The notes below the pieces were generated by a model. It had not been told where the DNA came from. It ran no database searches and saw nothing but the letters and a program-made list of their open reading frames with translations. From the NCBI GenBank assembly GCA_947523045.1, contig CANNUR010000062.1, positions 1 to 13,559 of the forward strand: a stretch of DNA of 13,559 bases. The letters are read 5' to 3'. Position numbers and translations under genes: made by a program. This DNA is from an uncultured Prosthecobacter sp. (GTDB lineage: Bacteria; Verrucomicrobiota; Verrucomicrobiia; Verrucomicrobiales; Verrucomicrobiaceae). This document shows positions 1-6,092 of the stretch, piece by piece; the first letter of the stretch is position 1, and the number at the start of each line of letters is the position of its first letter.

Positions 1-60
1 CTCCTCGCCACCGTGCCGCTCGACGCGCGCCTGCGCGACAAGACCTTCCACGACCTATGA
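1..60 (+). CDS. C-terminal end of an unidentified upstream gene (possibly LegG/NeuC-type epimerase)
   Basis: Frame 1 is open from the window edge to a TGA at 58-60 and encodes 19 residues ending in KTFHDL. The stop overlaps the ATG of the next gene (ATGA, 57-60), so the two are probably translationally coupled. From context the gene should be another step of nonulosonic acid synthesis. A C-terminus of the form K-x-F-x-D-L recalls the hydrolysing UDP/GDP-sugar 2-epimerases (NeuC/LegG), but this is a weak recollection on a very short stretch. The reading frame is secure; the product is a guess. Confidence 0.55.
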   Translation, partial: LLATVPLDARLRDKTFHDL

Positions 61-674
61 AATGCGTACTCCTCGGTGCCGGTGGTCACGGACGCGTCCT
101 GCTGGAGGCGCGCCTGCCGCAGACCTTTGACGCCATCCTCGACACCCGCCCCGGCCTGCAGGAGATCGCCGGCGTGCCGGTGCTCGGTGGCGATGACCTG
201 CTGCCGGACCTGGCCGCGCGCGGGTTCACGCATTTTGTCATCGGCCTCGGCTCCACCGCCGACACCACCGCGCGTGCCCACCTGTTCCAGGCCGCCGTCG
301 ACGCCGGCCTGACGCCCCTCGCCGTGCTGCACCCCACCGCCTGGGTTTCGCCCTCGGCCCGACTTGGCGAGGGCTGCCAGATTCTCGCGCGGGCCGTGGT
401 CAACACCGGCGCGGTCCTCGGTGCCAACGTGCTCGTCAACACCGCCGCCGTCGTCGAGCACGACAGCGAGATCGGCGACCACGTCCACCTCGCCAGCGGC
501 GCCCTGCTCTGCGGCGGCGTGCGCGTCGGGGCCGGCGCGCACATCGGCGCCGGTGCCGTCGTCCGCCAGGGTCTCCAGATCGGGGCCGGCGCCCTCATCG
601 GCGCGGGCGCGGTGGTCGTGCGCGACGTGCCCGCCGGCGCCCGCGTGGCCGGTGTGCCGGCACGCCCGCTCTGA
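57..674 (+). CDS. NeuD/PglD-family sugar O/N-acyltransferase (hexapeptide repeat)
   Basis: This 205-aa protein matches the usual length and layout of the NeuD/PglD family. An N-terminal nucleotide-sugar-binding half opens with GAGGHGR (residues about 7-13). From about residue 97 a left-handed beta-helix of hexapeptide repeats follows, ending in RVAGVPARPL. His135 in VVEHDSEIGD sits where the catalytic base of PglD lies. These enzymes move an acetyl group from acetyl-CoA to a sugar amine or hydroxyl. Beside ptmE, legB and legC the likely substrate is the 4-amino-4,6-dideoxy sugar made by LegC, which would give it the LegH role. The ATG overlaps the preceding stop. Family assignment is firm; substrate and acyl group are inferred from neighbours. 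Confidence 0.88.
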   Translation: MKCVLLGAGGHGRVLLEARLPQTFDAILDTRPGLQEIAGVPVLGGDDLLPDLAARGFTHFVIGLGSTADTTARAHLFQAAVDAGLTPLAVLHPTAWVSPSARLGEGCQILARAVVNTGAVLGANVLVNTAAVVEHDSEIGDHVHLASGALLCGGVRVGAGAHIGAGAVVRQGLQIGAGALIGAGAVVVRDVPAGARVAGVPARPL

Positions 675-689
675 GGTCACCCGCCCCGC

Positions 690-717
690 AATTTCAGCAT
701 TTCGAATTTGTCATTGC
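690..717. repeat. Degenerate 7-bp periodic tract between neuD-like gene and ptmE
   Basis: The gap between the two genes (675-758) is locally AT-rich and can be cut into four consecutive heptads, AATTTCA, GCATTTC, GAATTTG and TCATTGC, sharing an ATT core at a fixed 7-bp phase. It is short and degenerate, so on its own it could be chance. It gains weight from the clear heptad tracts elsewhere in this window. Confidence 0.4.
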
Positions 718-758
718 CCGCTCCCCGTGGCACCGCCTTTCCTGCCCTGCGACCCGTC

Positions 759-1805
759 ATGACGTCGAAACCCGTGAGCCAACTCTGCCTGCCGCCCGAC
801 GGCACGCTGTGGGACGCCCTGCGCGTGATCGACCAGGGCGCCAGCGGCATCTGCCTGCTCGTCGATCCGCAGCAGCGCCTGCTCGGCACGGTGACCGATG
901 GCGACATCCGCCGCGCCCTGCTCAAGGGCGCCACCCTGCAGGATCGCGTCGAACCGCACGCGCACACCGCCTTCACCAGCGTCCACGTGCGCACCCCGCG
1001 CGCCGAGGTGCTCGACCTCATGCAGGCCCGCCAGATCCATCAGGTGCCGATCCTCGACGACGACGGCCGCCTCAAGGGCCTGCACCTGCTGCACGAGATC
1101 ATTGGCTCGGCCCCGCGCCCCAACTGGGCGGTCATCATGGCCGGCGGCAAGGGCACCCGCCTGGGCGAACTCACCCGCAGCACGCCCAAGCCCATGCTCA
1201 AGGTCGCCGGCCGGCCCATCCTCGAGCGCCTCGTCCTGCACCTCGTTGGCAGCGGCATCCGCCGCATCTTCATTTCCACCAACTACCTCGCCGGCCAGAT
1301 CGAGGAGCACTTCGGCGACGGCGCCCGTTTCGGCTGCCGGATCGACTACCTGCGCGAGCAGCCGGAGGAACCGCTCGGCACCGGCGGCTCGCTGGCCCTG
1401 CTGCCGGAACCTCCGACCGATCCGGTCTTTGTCTGCAACGGCGACCTCGTCACCCAGGTCGACATCGCCGGCCTGCTCGAATTCCACTGCGAGGGCGGCC
1501 AGCTTGCCACCATCGGCGTGCGCGGCTACACCCACGAGATCCCCTTCGGCTGCCTGGAAGTCAGCGACGGCCGGGTGCTCAGCCTCGTCGAAAAACCGGC
1601 GCTCTCCCAGCTCATCAACGCCGGCATCTACGTGCTCGAGCCGGCCCTGGTCGCGCGCGTGCCGCGCCGGCATTTCCCCATCACCGAACTCTTCGAAGAA
1701 GCGCTGCGCCGGGGCGATCCCGTCGGCGCCTTCGAAATCGCCGACGAATGGATCGACGTCGGCCAGCGCGAACAACTCAAACAGGCGCGCGGCGGCGCGC
1801 AATGA
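759..1805 (+). CDS. ptmE: CBS-domain sugar-1-phosphate nucleotidyltransferase (PtmE-type)
   Basis: The 348-aa product begins with a pair of CBS domains (about residues 10-120; TVTDGDIRRALL is a typical CBS motif) followed by an NTP-transferase domain. That domain opens with VIMAGGKGTRLG (125-136) and carries the metal-binding CNGD (226-229), NAGIYV (287-292) and a closing EWIDVG (330-335). In Campylobacter this architecture is PtmE, which makes GDP-glucosamine for legionaminic acid. Here it would supply the NDP-sugar for LegB. I chose the ATG at 759; a TTG at 708 would add 17 residues without family character. No clear Shine-Dalgarno precedes it. The stop lies 7 bp before legB. GDP versus UDP use cannot be read from sequence by eye. 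Confidence 0.87.
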   Translation: MTSKPVSQLCLPPDGTLWDALRVIDQGASGICLLVDPQQRLLGTVTDGDIRRALLKGATLQDRVEPHAHTAFTSVHVRTPRAEVLDLMQARQIHQVPILDDDGRLKGLHLLHEIIGSAPRPNWAVIMAGGKGTRLGELTRSTPKPMLKVAGRPILERLVLHLVGSGIRRIFISTNYLAGQIEEHFGDGARFGCRIDYLREQPEEPLGTGGSLALLPEPPTDPVFVCNGDLVTQVDIAGLLEFHCEGGQLATIGVRGYTHEIPFGCLEVSDGRVLSLVEKPALSQLINAGIYVLEPALVARVPRRHFPITELFEEALRRGDPVGAFEIADEWIDVGQREQLKQARGGAQ

Positions 1806-1812
1806 CATCACC

Positions 1813-2799
1813 ATGGGAACCTTCACTGGCAAAAACGTCTTCGTCACCGGCGCCGGCGGCTTCATCGGCAGCCACCTCGCCGAACACCTCGTCCGCGAGG
1901 GCGCCAAGGTGCGCGCCCTTGTCCACTACAACGCCCTCGGCAAGCGCGGCTGGCTCGATCACTCCGAACTGGCCGGCGACATGGAAATCCTTCCCGGCGA
2001 CATCACCGATCGCGACAGCGTGCGCGCCGGGGTGCGCGGCTGCGACACCGTTTTCCACCTCGCCGCGCTGATCGCCATCCCCTACTCCTACCAAGCGCCG
2101 CGCAGCTACGTGCGCACCAACATCGAGGGCACGCTCAACGTCCTGCAGGCCGCGCAGGAAGAGGGCGCCCGCCGGGTCCTGCACACCTCCACCAGCGAGG
2201 TCTATGGCACCGCCCGCTTCGTGCCGATCACCGAGGAACACCCGCTGCAGGGACAGTCGCCCTACTCCGCCTCGAAGATCGGCGCCGACAAGATGGCCGA
2301 GGCCTTCGCCGCCTCCTACGAACTGGAAGTCGTCACCGTCCGCCCCTTCAACACCTTCGGTCCGCGCCAGAGCCTGCGCGCGGTCATCCCGACCATCATC
2401 AGCCAGTGCCTGCGTGGCGACGAGGTGAAGCTCGGCGCCGTGCATCCGACGCGCGACCTCAACTACGTGCAAAACACCGTCGAGGGCTTCTGCGCCGCCG
2501 CCCTCGCACCGGCCGCCGCCGGCGAGGTCATCAACTTCGGCTCCGGCCGCGAAATCAGCGTCGGCGATCTCGCCGTGCTCATCGGCCGCCTGCTCGGCAA
2601 GGAGATCCGCATCGTCTGCGAACAGGAGCGCCTGCGCCCGGAAAAGAGCGAGGTCGAACGCCTGCTCGCCTGCAACGCCAAGGCCAAGGCCCTGCTCAAC
2701 TGGGAACCCCGCGTCAGCCTCGAACAGGGCCTCGAACAAACCCTCGCCTGGCTCCAGGAAAACGTCGAGCACTACCAGGCGCGCGGGTATGTGGTTTAA
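1813..2799 (+). CDS. legB: NAD-dependent NDP-sugar 4,6-dehydratase, LegB type
   Basis: This 328-aa extended short-chain dehydrogenase/reductase has the Rossmann motif TGAGGFIGSH with glycines 13, 16 and 19, the active-site segment HTSTSEVYG (124-132), the catalytic YxxxK (Tyr151, Lys155) and FNTFGPRQS. The family (LegB, close to other GlcNAc 4,6-dehydratases) turns NDP-GlcNAc into the 4-keto-6-deoxy sugar that the LegC aminotransferase uses. The ATG at 1813 places the Rossmann motif at the expected distance from the start. The longer in-frame extension upstream lies inside ptmE and is rejected. The gene is 7 bp behind ptmE, but a 177-bp gap packed with 7-bp repeats follows before legC. Confidence 0.9.
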   Translation: MGTFTGKNVFVTGAGGFIGSHLAEHLVREGAKVRALVHYNALGKRGWLDHSELAGDMEILPGDITDRDSVRAGVRGCDTVFHLAALIAIPYSYQAPRSYVRTNIEGTLNVLQAAQEEGARRVLHTSTSEVYGTARFVPITEEHPLQGQSPYSASKIGADKMAEAFAASYELEVVTVRPFNTFGPRQSLRAVIPTIISQCLRGDEVKLGAVHPTRDLNYVQNTVEGFCAAALAPAAAGEVINFGSGREISVGDLAVLIGRLLGKEIRIVCEQERLRPEKSEVERLLACNAKAKALLNWEPRVSLEQGLEQTLAWLQENVEHYQARGYVV

Positions 2800-2813
2800 A
2801 GGCAGGAGTTAAA

Positions 2814-2841
2814 AGTTTCAGGTTCCAAGTTTCAAGTTCGG
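2814..2841. repeat. 7-bp periodic tract just after legB
   Basis: Four heptads in phase, AGTTTCA, GGTTCCA, AGTTTCA and AGTTCGG, begin 14 bp after the legB stop. The first and third units are identical. The unit differs from the CACTAAT array that starts 22 bp later but has the same period. Confidence 0.6.
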
Positions 2842-2863
2842 CACCCGCCAAGCCACTCGTCAT

Positions 2864-2975
2864 CACTAATCACTAATCACTAATCACTAATCACTAATCA
2901 CTAATCACTAATCACTAATCACTAATCACTAATCACTAATCACCAATCACCAATCACCAATCACTCTCCACTCCC
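2864..2975. repeat. 16-unit heptanucleotide tandem array (CACTAAT)n
   Basis: Eleven perfect CACTAAT units (2864-2940) are followed by three CACCAAT units (2941-2961), then CACTCTC and CACTCCC. The array is 112 bp, exactly 16 x 7, and ends one base before the legC ATG at 2977. The degenerate units lie at the legC end. Since 7 is not a multiple of 3, every forward frame meets TAA and the reverse frames meet TAG or TGA, so the tract cannot be translated through. It occupies the place where a ribosome binding site for legC would be expected, and no purine-rich site is present. Confidence 0.97.
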
Positions 2976-2976
2976 C

Positions 2977-4140
2977 ATGCCCCCCTCCTTCATCCCCCTC
3001 AGCGTGCCCCATCTGGGCGGCAATGAGTGGACGTACCTGAAGGACTGTCTGGACACGGGCTGGGTGTCGTCGGTGGGGTCGTACGTGAACCGTTTTGAGG
3101 CGATGCTCGCCGAGGCCGCCGGCACGCCCCACGCGGTGGCCGCCAACTCCGGCACCGCCGCCCTGCACATCGCCATGCTCGTCGCCGGCGTGCGACCCGG
3201 CGACGCGGTGCTGGTCTCATCGATGACCTTCATCGCTCCGGTCAATGCGATCCGCTACTGCGGCGCCGTGCCGGTGCTGGTCGATGCCGAACCGGCGCAC
3301 TGGCAGATGGATGTCGATCAGGTTCGCCGCTTCCTTGAGGATGACTGCGAGCGCCGCGATGGCGCCACCCATCACCGCGCCAGCGGTCGCCGCGTCGCCG
3401 CGGTCATTCCGGTGCACATCCTGGGTCATCCGGTCGACATGAAGGCGCTCATGCCGCTCGCCGAAGCGCATGGTCTCACCGTCATCGAGGATGCCACCGA
3501 GAGCCTGGGCAGCCGGCTGAGCGAACGGCCCGCCGGCGGCATCGGCCACCTCGGCTGCTACAGTTTCAACGGCAACAAAATCCTCACCACCGGCGGCGGC
3601 GGCATGCTGGTCACCGCCCGCGAGGACTGGGCGCGCCACGCCCGCCACCTGACCACCCAGGCCAAGGCCGATGCCGAGGAATACATCCACGACGAGATCG
3701 GCTACAACTACCGCCTCACCAACCTGCAGGCCGCCTTCGGCTGCGCGCAGATGGAGGTGCTGGGCGACCGCGTCGCGCGCCGGCGCGCCATCCATGCGTT
3801 CTACCGCGCCGGCCTCGCCGATCTGCCCGGCCTGAGCTTTCAGGAAGAGGCCGACGGCGTCTTCAGCAACTGCTGGCTGACCACCGTGCGACTCGATCCC
3901 GCGGTCTTCGGCCTCGACGCCCGCGCCCTGCGCGCCCACCTGCGCACCGCCCGCATCGAAGCCCGCCCCCTCTGGCAACCGGCCCACCTCTCCCCCGCCC
4001 ACCACGACGCCCTCAAGCTTCCCTGCCCGGTCGCCGAGGATCTGTACGCGAACTGCCTGTCGCTGCCCTCATCCTCCTCCTCAAGCGACGCCGACATCGC
4101 CCGCGTCATCGCCGAAGTGCGGACCGCCGCGCGAGTTTGA
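2977..4140 (+). CDS. legC: PLP-dependent sugar aminotransferase, LegC type
   Basis: The 387-aa protein is a DegT/DnrJ/EryC1/StrS-family aminotransferase. It starts with PLSVPHLGGNEW and DTGWVSSVG, the usual opening of the LegC subgroup, has the phosphate-binding NSGTAALH (57-64), the PLP-ring aspartate Asp172 in EDATESLGS, and the Schiff-base lysine Lys201 in SFNGNKILTTGGGG. It should transfer an amino group from glutamate to C4 of the 4-keto-6-deoxy sugar made by LegB. The ATG at 2977 fits the family N-terminus. A six-serine run occurs near the C-terminus. It is the last gene of the plus-strand block. It may be transcribed with legB or from a promoter in or before the repeat gap; none was recognised. 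Confidence 0.92.
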   Translation: MPPSFIPLSVPHLGGNEWTYLKDCLDTGWVSSVGSYVNRFEAMLAEAAGTPHAVAANSGTAALHIAMLVAGVRPGDAVLVSSMTFIAPVNAIRYCGAVPVLVDAEPAHWQMDVDQVRRFLEDDCERRDGATHHRASGRRVAAVIPVHILGHPVDMKALMPLAEAHGLTVIEDATESLGSRLSERPAGGIGHLGCYSFNGNKILTTGGGGMLVTAREDWARHARHLTTQAKADAEEYIHDEIGYNYRLTNLQAAFGCAQMEVLGDRVARRRAIHAFYRAGLADLPGLSFQEEADGVFSNCWLTTVRLDPAVFGLDARALRAHLRTARIEARPLWQPAHLSPAHHDALKLPCPVAEDLYANCLSLPSSSSSSDADIARVIAEVRTAARV

Positions 4141-4180
4141 CCCGTAAGCGCGTTCGCCAGAACGCGGGCTTGAGAAAGCC
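4141..4180. repeat. R3-type double hairpin directly after legC
   Basis: Immediately after the legC stop come two adjacent perfect hairpins: CGCGTTC (4149-4155), loop GCCA, GAACGCG (4160-4166), and GGCTT (4167-4171), loop GAGA, AAGCC (4176-4180). No T-run follows, so it is not a classical intrinsic terminator, though it could slow polymerase or protect the 3' end of the mRNA. The first hairpin recurs, with variation, near 5460, 5556 and 6550. Confidence 0.7.
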
Positions 4181-4230
4181 CCATCCTCAAAACGGCACCG
4201 CAGAGATCGGGTGGGACGCAGAGAGGCCAG

Positions 4231-4295
4231 AGTACTCCTGGGTTCAGCCCGTCCCGAATGAGCCAGCCGTTCGCGGGCTAAAGCCCTGGAGTACT
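4231..4295. repeat. Imperfect inverted repeat, 65 bp
   Basis: AGTACTCC (4231-4238) pairs perfectly with GGAGTACT (4288-4295). The inner parts of the arms (TGGGTTCAGCCC, and GGGCTAAAGCCC at 4275-4286) pair imperfectly around a loop of about 24 nt. The right arm is itself a small hairpin (GGGCT, AA, AGCCC). No open reading frame is supported here. It looks like a dispersed palindromic element; only this copy is in the window. Confidence 0.6.
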
Positions 4296-4330
4296 TTGTA
4301 TGGCTCCCCGGGGCGCGCGCATGGCGAAGC

Positions 4331-4503
4331 CATGCTGGAGTGTAGCCATCACACTCCGTGTGATGATCCCTCCACGCCTCACACGGAGTGTGAGGACTAC
4401 TTAAAAGACCGGAGCGCGAGCATGGCGGAGCCTGCTCGCTCAGATCCATTGCGTGGCCACCACCCCAGAGCGAGTGACCTCCGGCACACTCGCACTCCCT
4501 CAG
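4331..4503. repeat. Dispersed repeat R1, copy A (paired palindromes)
   Basis: This stretch aligns without net gaps with 6093-6265 at a constant offset of 1762 bp, and most bases match by eye. It contains TCACACTCCGTGTGA (4349-4363) and its exact reverse complement TCACACGGAGTGTGA (4379-4393). Each arm is also palindromic about a 3-nt centre. A further hairpin GCGAGTG/CACTCGC lies at 4470-4476 and 4487-4493. Just upstream, CATGGC-GAA-GCCATG (4320-4334) is another perfect hairpin. The layout resembles bacterial interspersed REP/BIME-like elements. No coding frame with family character is present. Confidence 0.88.
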
Positions 4504-4574
4504 ACCGGGGCTGGAGCTTTCTTGGAACACCGATGGGCCAAAGTGTCGGGGCTTCATCGAGTCCGGCAGGAGTG

Positions 4575-4701
4575 ATCGAACGTCGAGCACATGCACCACT
4601 ACCAGCGGCGGCGAGCGTCGATCACAGGGTGAGGGTTGTAATTGCCGAAAATCATCGAAACTGAACGGCTGGCAGTGGTTGCATGATGCGCCTTGTTCGC
4701 C
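4575..4701 (-). other. attC-like recombination site of an integron gene cassette
   Basis: Read on the minus strand, the site opens with the inverse core GGCGAAC (4701-4695), starting 2 bp past the stop codon of the small gene, and closes with the core GTTCGAT (4581-4575). Inside, CATGCAACCACTGCCAGC (4685-4668) pairs with the segment at 4590-4606 through 16 Watson-Crick pairs, one G-T pair and one bulged A; a bulged base is typical of folded attC sites. The length (127 bp) is within the known attC range. The core triplet GTT/AAC is kept, but the following bases depart from the GTTRRRY consensus, so this is a divergent site. Confidence 0.65.
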
Positions 4702-5145
4702 TTCTATTTCTTCACCTTCCACCACGCGGAACTCCCCAAGGCGTTTGCTTTGTATTCATCGCCAGCCTTGGTAATCTTCATGAATTTGGTTGCTTGACCT
4801 GGTATGTAATGACCGACTGTGATCTCACCACGGGAAGATAGGACACCAAAAAAGAACTCTTGGTCTTGGTATCCAGAACGCCTGACTACATTCTGAATAG
4901 CCTCTTTGTGATCCACATCTTCGGGAATACCTTCGATGACACGAATTTCATCGATCTCGGATAGAATGATCGTCGGGAGATATTCATCAATTCCGTCTTC
5001 TTTGATTACTTCGATCGTGGAGTTTGCGAACGATTCAAGGGTCATCGGTTTCGTGGTTGGATTGCCTTCGGCTGCCGAAACTCTCGATACGCAATTGAGA
5101 ATGAGCAACAGAATGAAGGTGAGTCGTTTCATTTTTCTTGGCGAA
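4581..5145 (-). mobile_element. Solitary integron-type gene cassette, 565 bp
   Basis: The unit would run, on the minus strand, from TTCGCC (5145-5140) through the single gene to the G of the core at 4581. A cassette's own left core half should complement the inverse core of its own attC: GTTCGCC at 5146-5140 is the exact reverse complement of GGCGAAC at 4701-4695, while the distal core (GTTCGAT) differs, as expected when it belongs to the neighbouring sequence. The gene starts 14 nt into the unit and fills about three quarters of it, giving the compact form of a cassette. GC falls to about 45% within the gene. No integrase or second complete attC was found, so it is an orphan cassette or a remnant of an array. 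Confidence 0.6.
4704..5132 (-). CDS. Small exported protein of unknown function (cassette-borne)
   Basis: The 142-aa product starts MKRLTFILLLILNCVSRVSA, a typical Sec signal peptide: basic start, hydrophobic core and a likely signal-peptidase-I cut after VSA near residue 20. The mature part, about 120 residues, is charged, has no membrane segment or cysteine, and ends in GSSAWWKVKK. I recognise no family; the alternation of short strands and turns suggests a small alpha/beta fold in the periplasm or outside the cell. Base composition (108 of 240 bases G or C over 4741-4980) is far below its neighbours, and it lies opposite to the leg genes with no operon partner. These features fit a recently acquired cassette gene. 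The ATG at 5132 is preceded by an A-rich stretch rather than a strong Shine-Dalgarno. Confidence 0.8.
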   Translation of the reverse strand: MKRLTFILLLILNCVSRVSAAEGNPTTKPMTLESFANSTIEVIKEDGIDEYLPTIILSEIDEIRVIEGIPEDVDHKEAIQNVVRRSGYQDQEFFFGVLSSRGEITVGHYIPGQATKFMKITKAGDEYKANALGSSAWWKVKK

Positions 5146-5146
5146 C

Positions 5147-5300
5147 AGCATCATTCAGCCTCCCGTTGCCAGAACACGTTCGGACACACAGAGGCTTGGT
5201 ACGGACAAAGGCCGCCCAAACAGGCAGACTTCGTCGCTGAAAAATTGCATGGCACCAGACTGCCTGACACCTGGAATCCCGTCAAGGAGATGACACCCCT
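5147..5300. other. Unassigned intergenic DNA between cassette and R2 copy A
   Basis: No credible gene is present. The first 20 bases (GGCGAACAGCATCATTCAGC from 5140) resemble the cassette's own attC arm (GGCGAACAAGGCGCATCATG read on the minus strand), which may mark half of an older attC or attI-like site; the complementary half was not found. GTTCGGACACAC at 5178-5189 recurs at 5701-5712. Confidence 0.4.
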
Positions 5301-5416
5301 CCTCCGGCGACCCGACAGCCCAAGCTTGGGGAAAGTGGCTGCGGTTTGAACCGCAGATGGCCCGGTCGGAAACCGATCCATGGCCCGAACCGCAGGGTCG
5401 CTGCCCCCGCCGACAG
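5301..5416. repeat. Dispersed repeat R2, copy A
   Basis: About 116 bp, from CCTCCGGCGACCCGACAG to CCCCCGCCGACAG, aligns with 6268-6384 with only scattered differences and one 1-bp indel. It contains the perfect hairpin CTGCGGTT-TG-AACCGCAG (5339-5356) and ends in a G-rich/C-rich hairpin around GGGTCGCTGCCCCC. Shorter copies of that tail occur at 5611-5642 and 6471-6499. It is non-coding by appearance. Confidence 0.88.
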
Positions 5417-5444
5417 ATGGCGCCGGCGCTTGAGGCCACCGACC

Positions 5445-5545
5445 CACCCGTCTGCCCGTAGGCGTCGTTCGCCAGAACGCGGGATCGGCAAACTGCTGTC
5501 TGCCACCCGCCCCATCCCCGCCGTCTGGTGACGTCGCCTCCACGG
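5445..5545. repeat. Dispersed repeat R3, copy A
   Basis: About 100 bp, starting CACCCGTCTGCCCGTAGGCG and ending GCCGTCTGGTGACGTCGCC then CCACGG, matches 6534-6632. The core is the CGTTCGCCAGAACGCGGG hairpin also found after legC. R2 and R3 occur in the same order in both copies of the mosaic. Confidence 0.82.
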
Positions 5546-5548
5546 GCC

Positions 5549-5580
5549 CAGTGGACGCGTTGGCCACAACGCGGGCTTGG
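5549..5580. repeat. R3-type hairpin, third variant
   Basis: CGCGTTG (5556-5562), loop GCCA (5563-5566), CAACGCG (5567-5573), followed by GGCTTGG. Compared with the copy after legC (CGCGTTC/GAACGCG), the loop-closing pair has changed from C-G to G-C on both sides, so the stem is kept. Confidence 0.75.
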
Positions 5581-5610
5581 CAAGGTGATGCAATCAAGGC
5601 GCTCACACGG

Positions 5611-5642
5611 CCCACCGCGGGGTCAATGCCCCCAACCACAGT
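5611..5642. repeat. Partial R2 tail
   Basis: CCCACCGCGGGGTCAATGCC and the bases after it resemble the last 30 bp or so of R2 (CCGCGGGGTCACTGCCCCCG). It is a fragment only. Confidence 0.55.
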
Positions 5643-5775
5643 CTGCACTCCCCGTTCGTCCGAGATTCAGTGCTGATTTCGACATCCGCTTCATTCGGAT
5701 GTTCGGACACACCGGTCGGCCAAAGGCTCCGACCGCACGGATCGACCCTTCTCTACAGGCTCACCTCCCGGCAAA

Positions 5776-5943
5776 TCCTCCCGACACACGCCCTTGTCCT
5801 CCCGACACACGCCCTTGTCCGCCCGACACACGCCCTTGTCCACCCGACACACGCCCTTGTCCTCCCGACACGCGCCCTTGTCCTGCCGACACGCGCCCTT
5901 GTCCGACTGACACGCGCCCTTGTCCGACTGACACGCGGACGAA
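5776..5943. repeat. 21-bp tandem array (8 units)
   Basis: Seven well-kept units and one diverging unit of period 21 bp, of the form TCCTCCCGACACACGCCCTT plus G. Variation is confined to unit positions 4-7 and 13 (A to G from the fifth unit on), so the two ends of the array have distinct subtypes. A weak 21-bp phase may continue into the T-rich DNA up to about 6030. There are no unique spacers, so it is not CRISPR. All frames are open because the unit has no stop codon. The plus frame beginning with CCT at 5777 reads a PPDTRPC heptapeptide repeat, but no convincing start or ribosome binding site precedes it. Confidence 0.95.
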
Positions 5944-6092
5944 TCCTGCCGATTTTCGGGCTTTTCAGGCGATCCCCCGCCCAAAACCGTCGTTTTCCCG
6001 GTCATTCAGCGCCATTTCCGCCCTTTTTCGTGAATCTCGGCCCTCGGATGCGCCATTCGCCGCCGCAGGCCCAGGAAGCGAGCCTCGCGGAG

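Noticed and set aside
711..1907. 398-codon open frame on the minus strand opposite ptmE
   Set aside because: It lies opposite an unmistakable CBS-nucleotidyltransferase, has low-complexity Ala/Gly/Asp composition and no family motif; long antisense frames are usual at this GC content.
4141..4180. Classical rho-independent terminator for the leg genes
   Set aside because: The hairpins are strong but no T-run follows, and the first one recurs in places with no gene end nearby.
4137..4664. Plus-strand frame of 175 codons after legC
   Set aside because: It consists of the R3 hairpin, inverted repeat, R1 and attC-like DNA; the encoded peptide is a translation of repeats.
5178..5712. Fourth dispersed family based on GTTCGGACACAC (5178-5189 and 5701-5712)
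   Set aside because: Only 12 bases match exactly, with weak similarity beyond; not enough to define a repeat.
5776..5943. CRISPR array
   Set aside because: The 21-bp units follow one another directly with no unique spacers, and no cas gene is near; the same reasoning excludes the heptad array at 2864-2975.
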